Shown in pieces: positions 34,712 to 35,021 of a DNA stretch of 35,021 bases. The stretch covers positions 1 to 35,021 of the forward strand of contig NZ_JAKZKT010000041.1 in the NCBI RefSeq assembly GCF_022808645.1, read 5' to 3'. The stretch is from Bacillus litorisediminis. GTDB taxonomy: Bacteria > Bacillota > Bacilli > Bacillales > JC228. Each line of letters begins with the position of its first letter. The first letter of the stretch is position 1. Made by a program: the position numbers and the translations under genes. The notes below the pieces were generated by a model that searched no databases, had not been told where the DNA came from, and saw only the letters and a program-made list of their open reading frames with translations.

Positions 34712-35021
34712 TGTAATACCTCCTTATAATTTCAGGGGCTTATAATATTTCTTATAGCTTACTTTTGTCTATAAGTCTCTTGGATTAATCTATTCAAACT
34801 GTATTGAAAAACTATTTGGATGTAATTAGAGATTCATTTTTAATAGTGTTAAAAAAGTTTTCGATATTAGTTGTTTTATTTCTCTATTTTCCTCTGTATT
34901 TTGCAATAAAAAAGTGCAGAAAAATGCAATGAAAAATGCAGAGTTTTGCCACCCAATTTAAACCTATTTAATGGGATTTTGATAAAGCGTTAGTAAGTCT
35001 ATAGCTTTCACCTGAAAATGT
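34712..35021. other. AT-rich intergenic end of window
   Basis: No ORF, RNA or clear repeat seen. AAAAAGTGCAGAAAAATGCA and following TGCA-containing repeats (about 34908-34945) are mildly repetitive but short. Confidence 0.4.

Overview
The window looks like a chromosomal segment of a low-GC, endospore-former-type Firmicute (Bacillaceae; genus not determined). The support is AT-rich DNA, AGGAGG-type ribosome binding sites with frequent TTG/GTG starts, a Bacillus-type fructosamine (frl) operon, a CcpA-type cre box, a LexA/DinR-type box and a SigO-RsoA-YvrJ-like gene set. No rRNA, tRNA or CRISPR array was recognised.

Layout. 1-966: the end of an IS21-family element (istA runs off the left edge) inserted into a decayed IS256-family transposase. 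967-6532: a defence block, all on the minus strand, with a Gabija-type pair (OLD-family ATPase/Toprim nuclease plus UvrD-like helicase) and upstream of it a PD-(D/E)XK-DUF2075 helicase gene broken by one frameshift. 6727-8625: a two-gene unit encoding a secreted YHYH / glycine-tyrosine-repeat protein and a coiled-coil plus PH-like protein. 9215-15162: an IclR-regulated catabolic cluster of unknown substrate (HpaI-type aldolase, cupin, DUF6282-like hydrolase, NhaC-type transporter, flavin reductase) ending in two fused SDR gene remnants. A palindrome and a perfect-consensus cre site lie before the first gene.

15374-15890 is a deleted relic of the transporter-amidohydrolase pair found intact at 28084-30417; a second relic of that pair lies at 32304-32492. 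16054-22564 is the frl operon for fructosamine uptake and breakdown: frlB-O-N-M-D, then a GntR regulator and a HAD phosphatase. It has a recognisable promoter with two palindromes and an 18-codon leader ORF overlapping frlB by TAATG. katG (catalase-peroxidase) follows at 22980-25169.

25659-32180 carries plus-strand genes: an NTF2-like protein, a PadR regulator with a HAAS-type membrane protein, a nucleoside-recognition (Gate) membrane protein with an amidohydrolase, and a flavin amine oxidase. Imperfect palindromes with GGGACGGTTC / GAACCGTCCC ends are scattered through 15-33 kb. 33085-34117 is a split sigma-factor operon (SigO-like, RsoA-like, YvrJ-like) with a LexA-type box at its presumed promoter, and 34385-34711 encodes a small membrane protein resembling DUF4181.

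The most interesting points are the Gabija locus with its broken helicase neighbour, the uncharacterised IclR/CcpA-controlled catabolic cluster, the frl leader ORF, the LexA-type box before a split sigma factor, and the fragmentary copies of the transporter-amidohydrolase pair.
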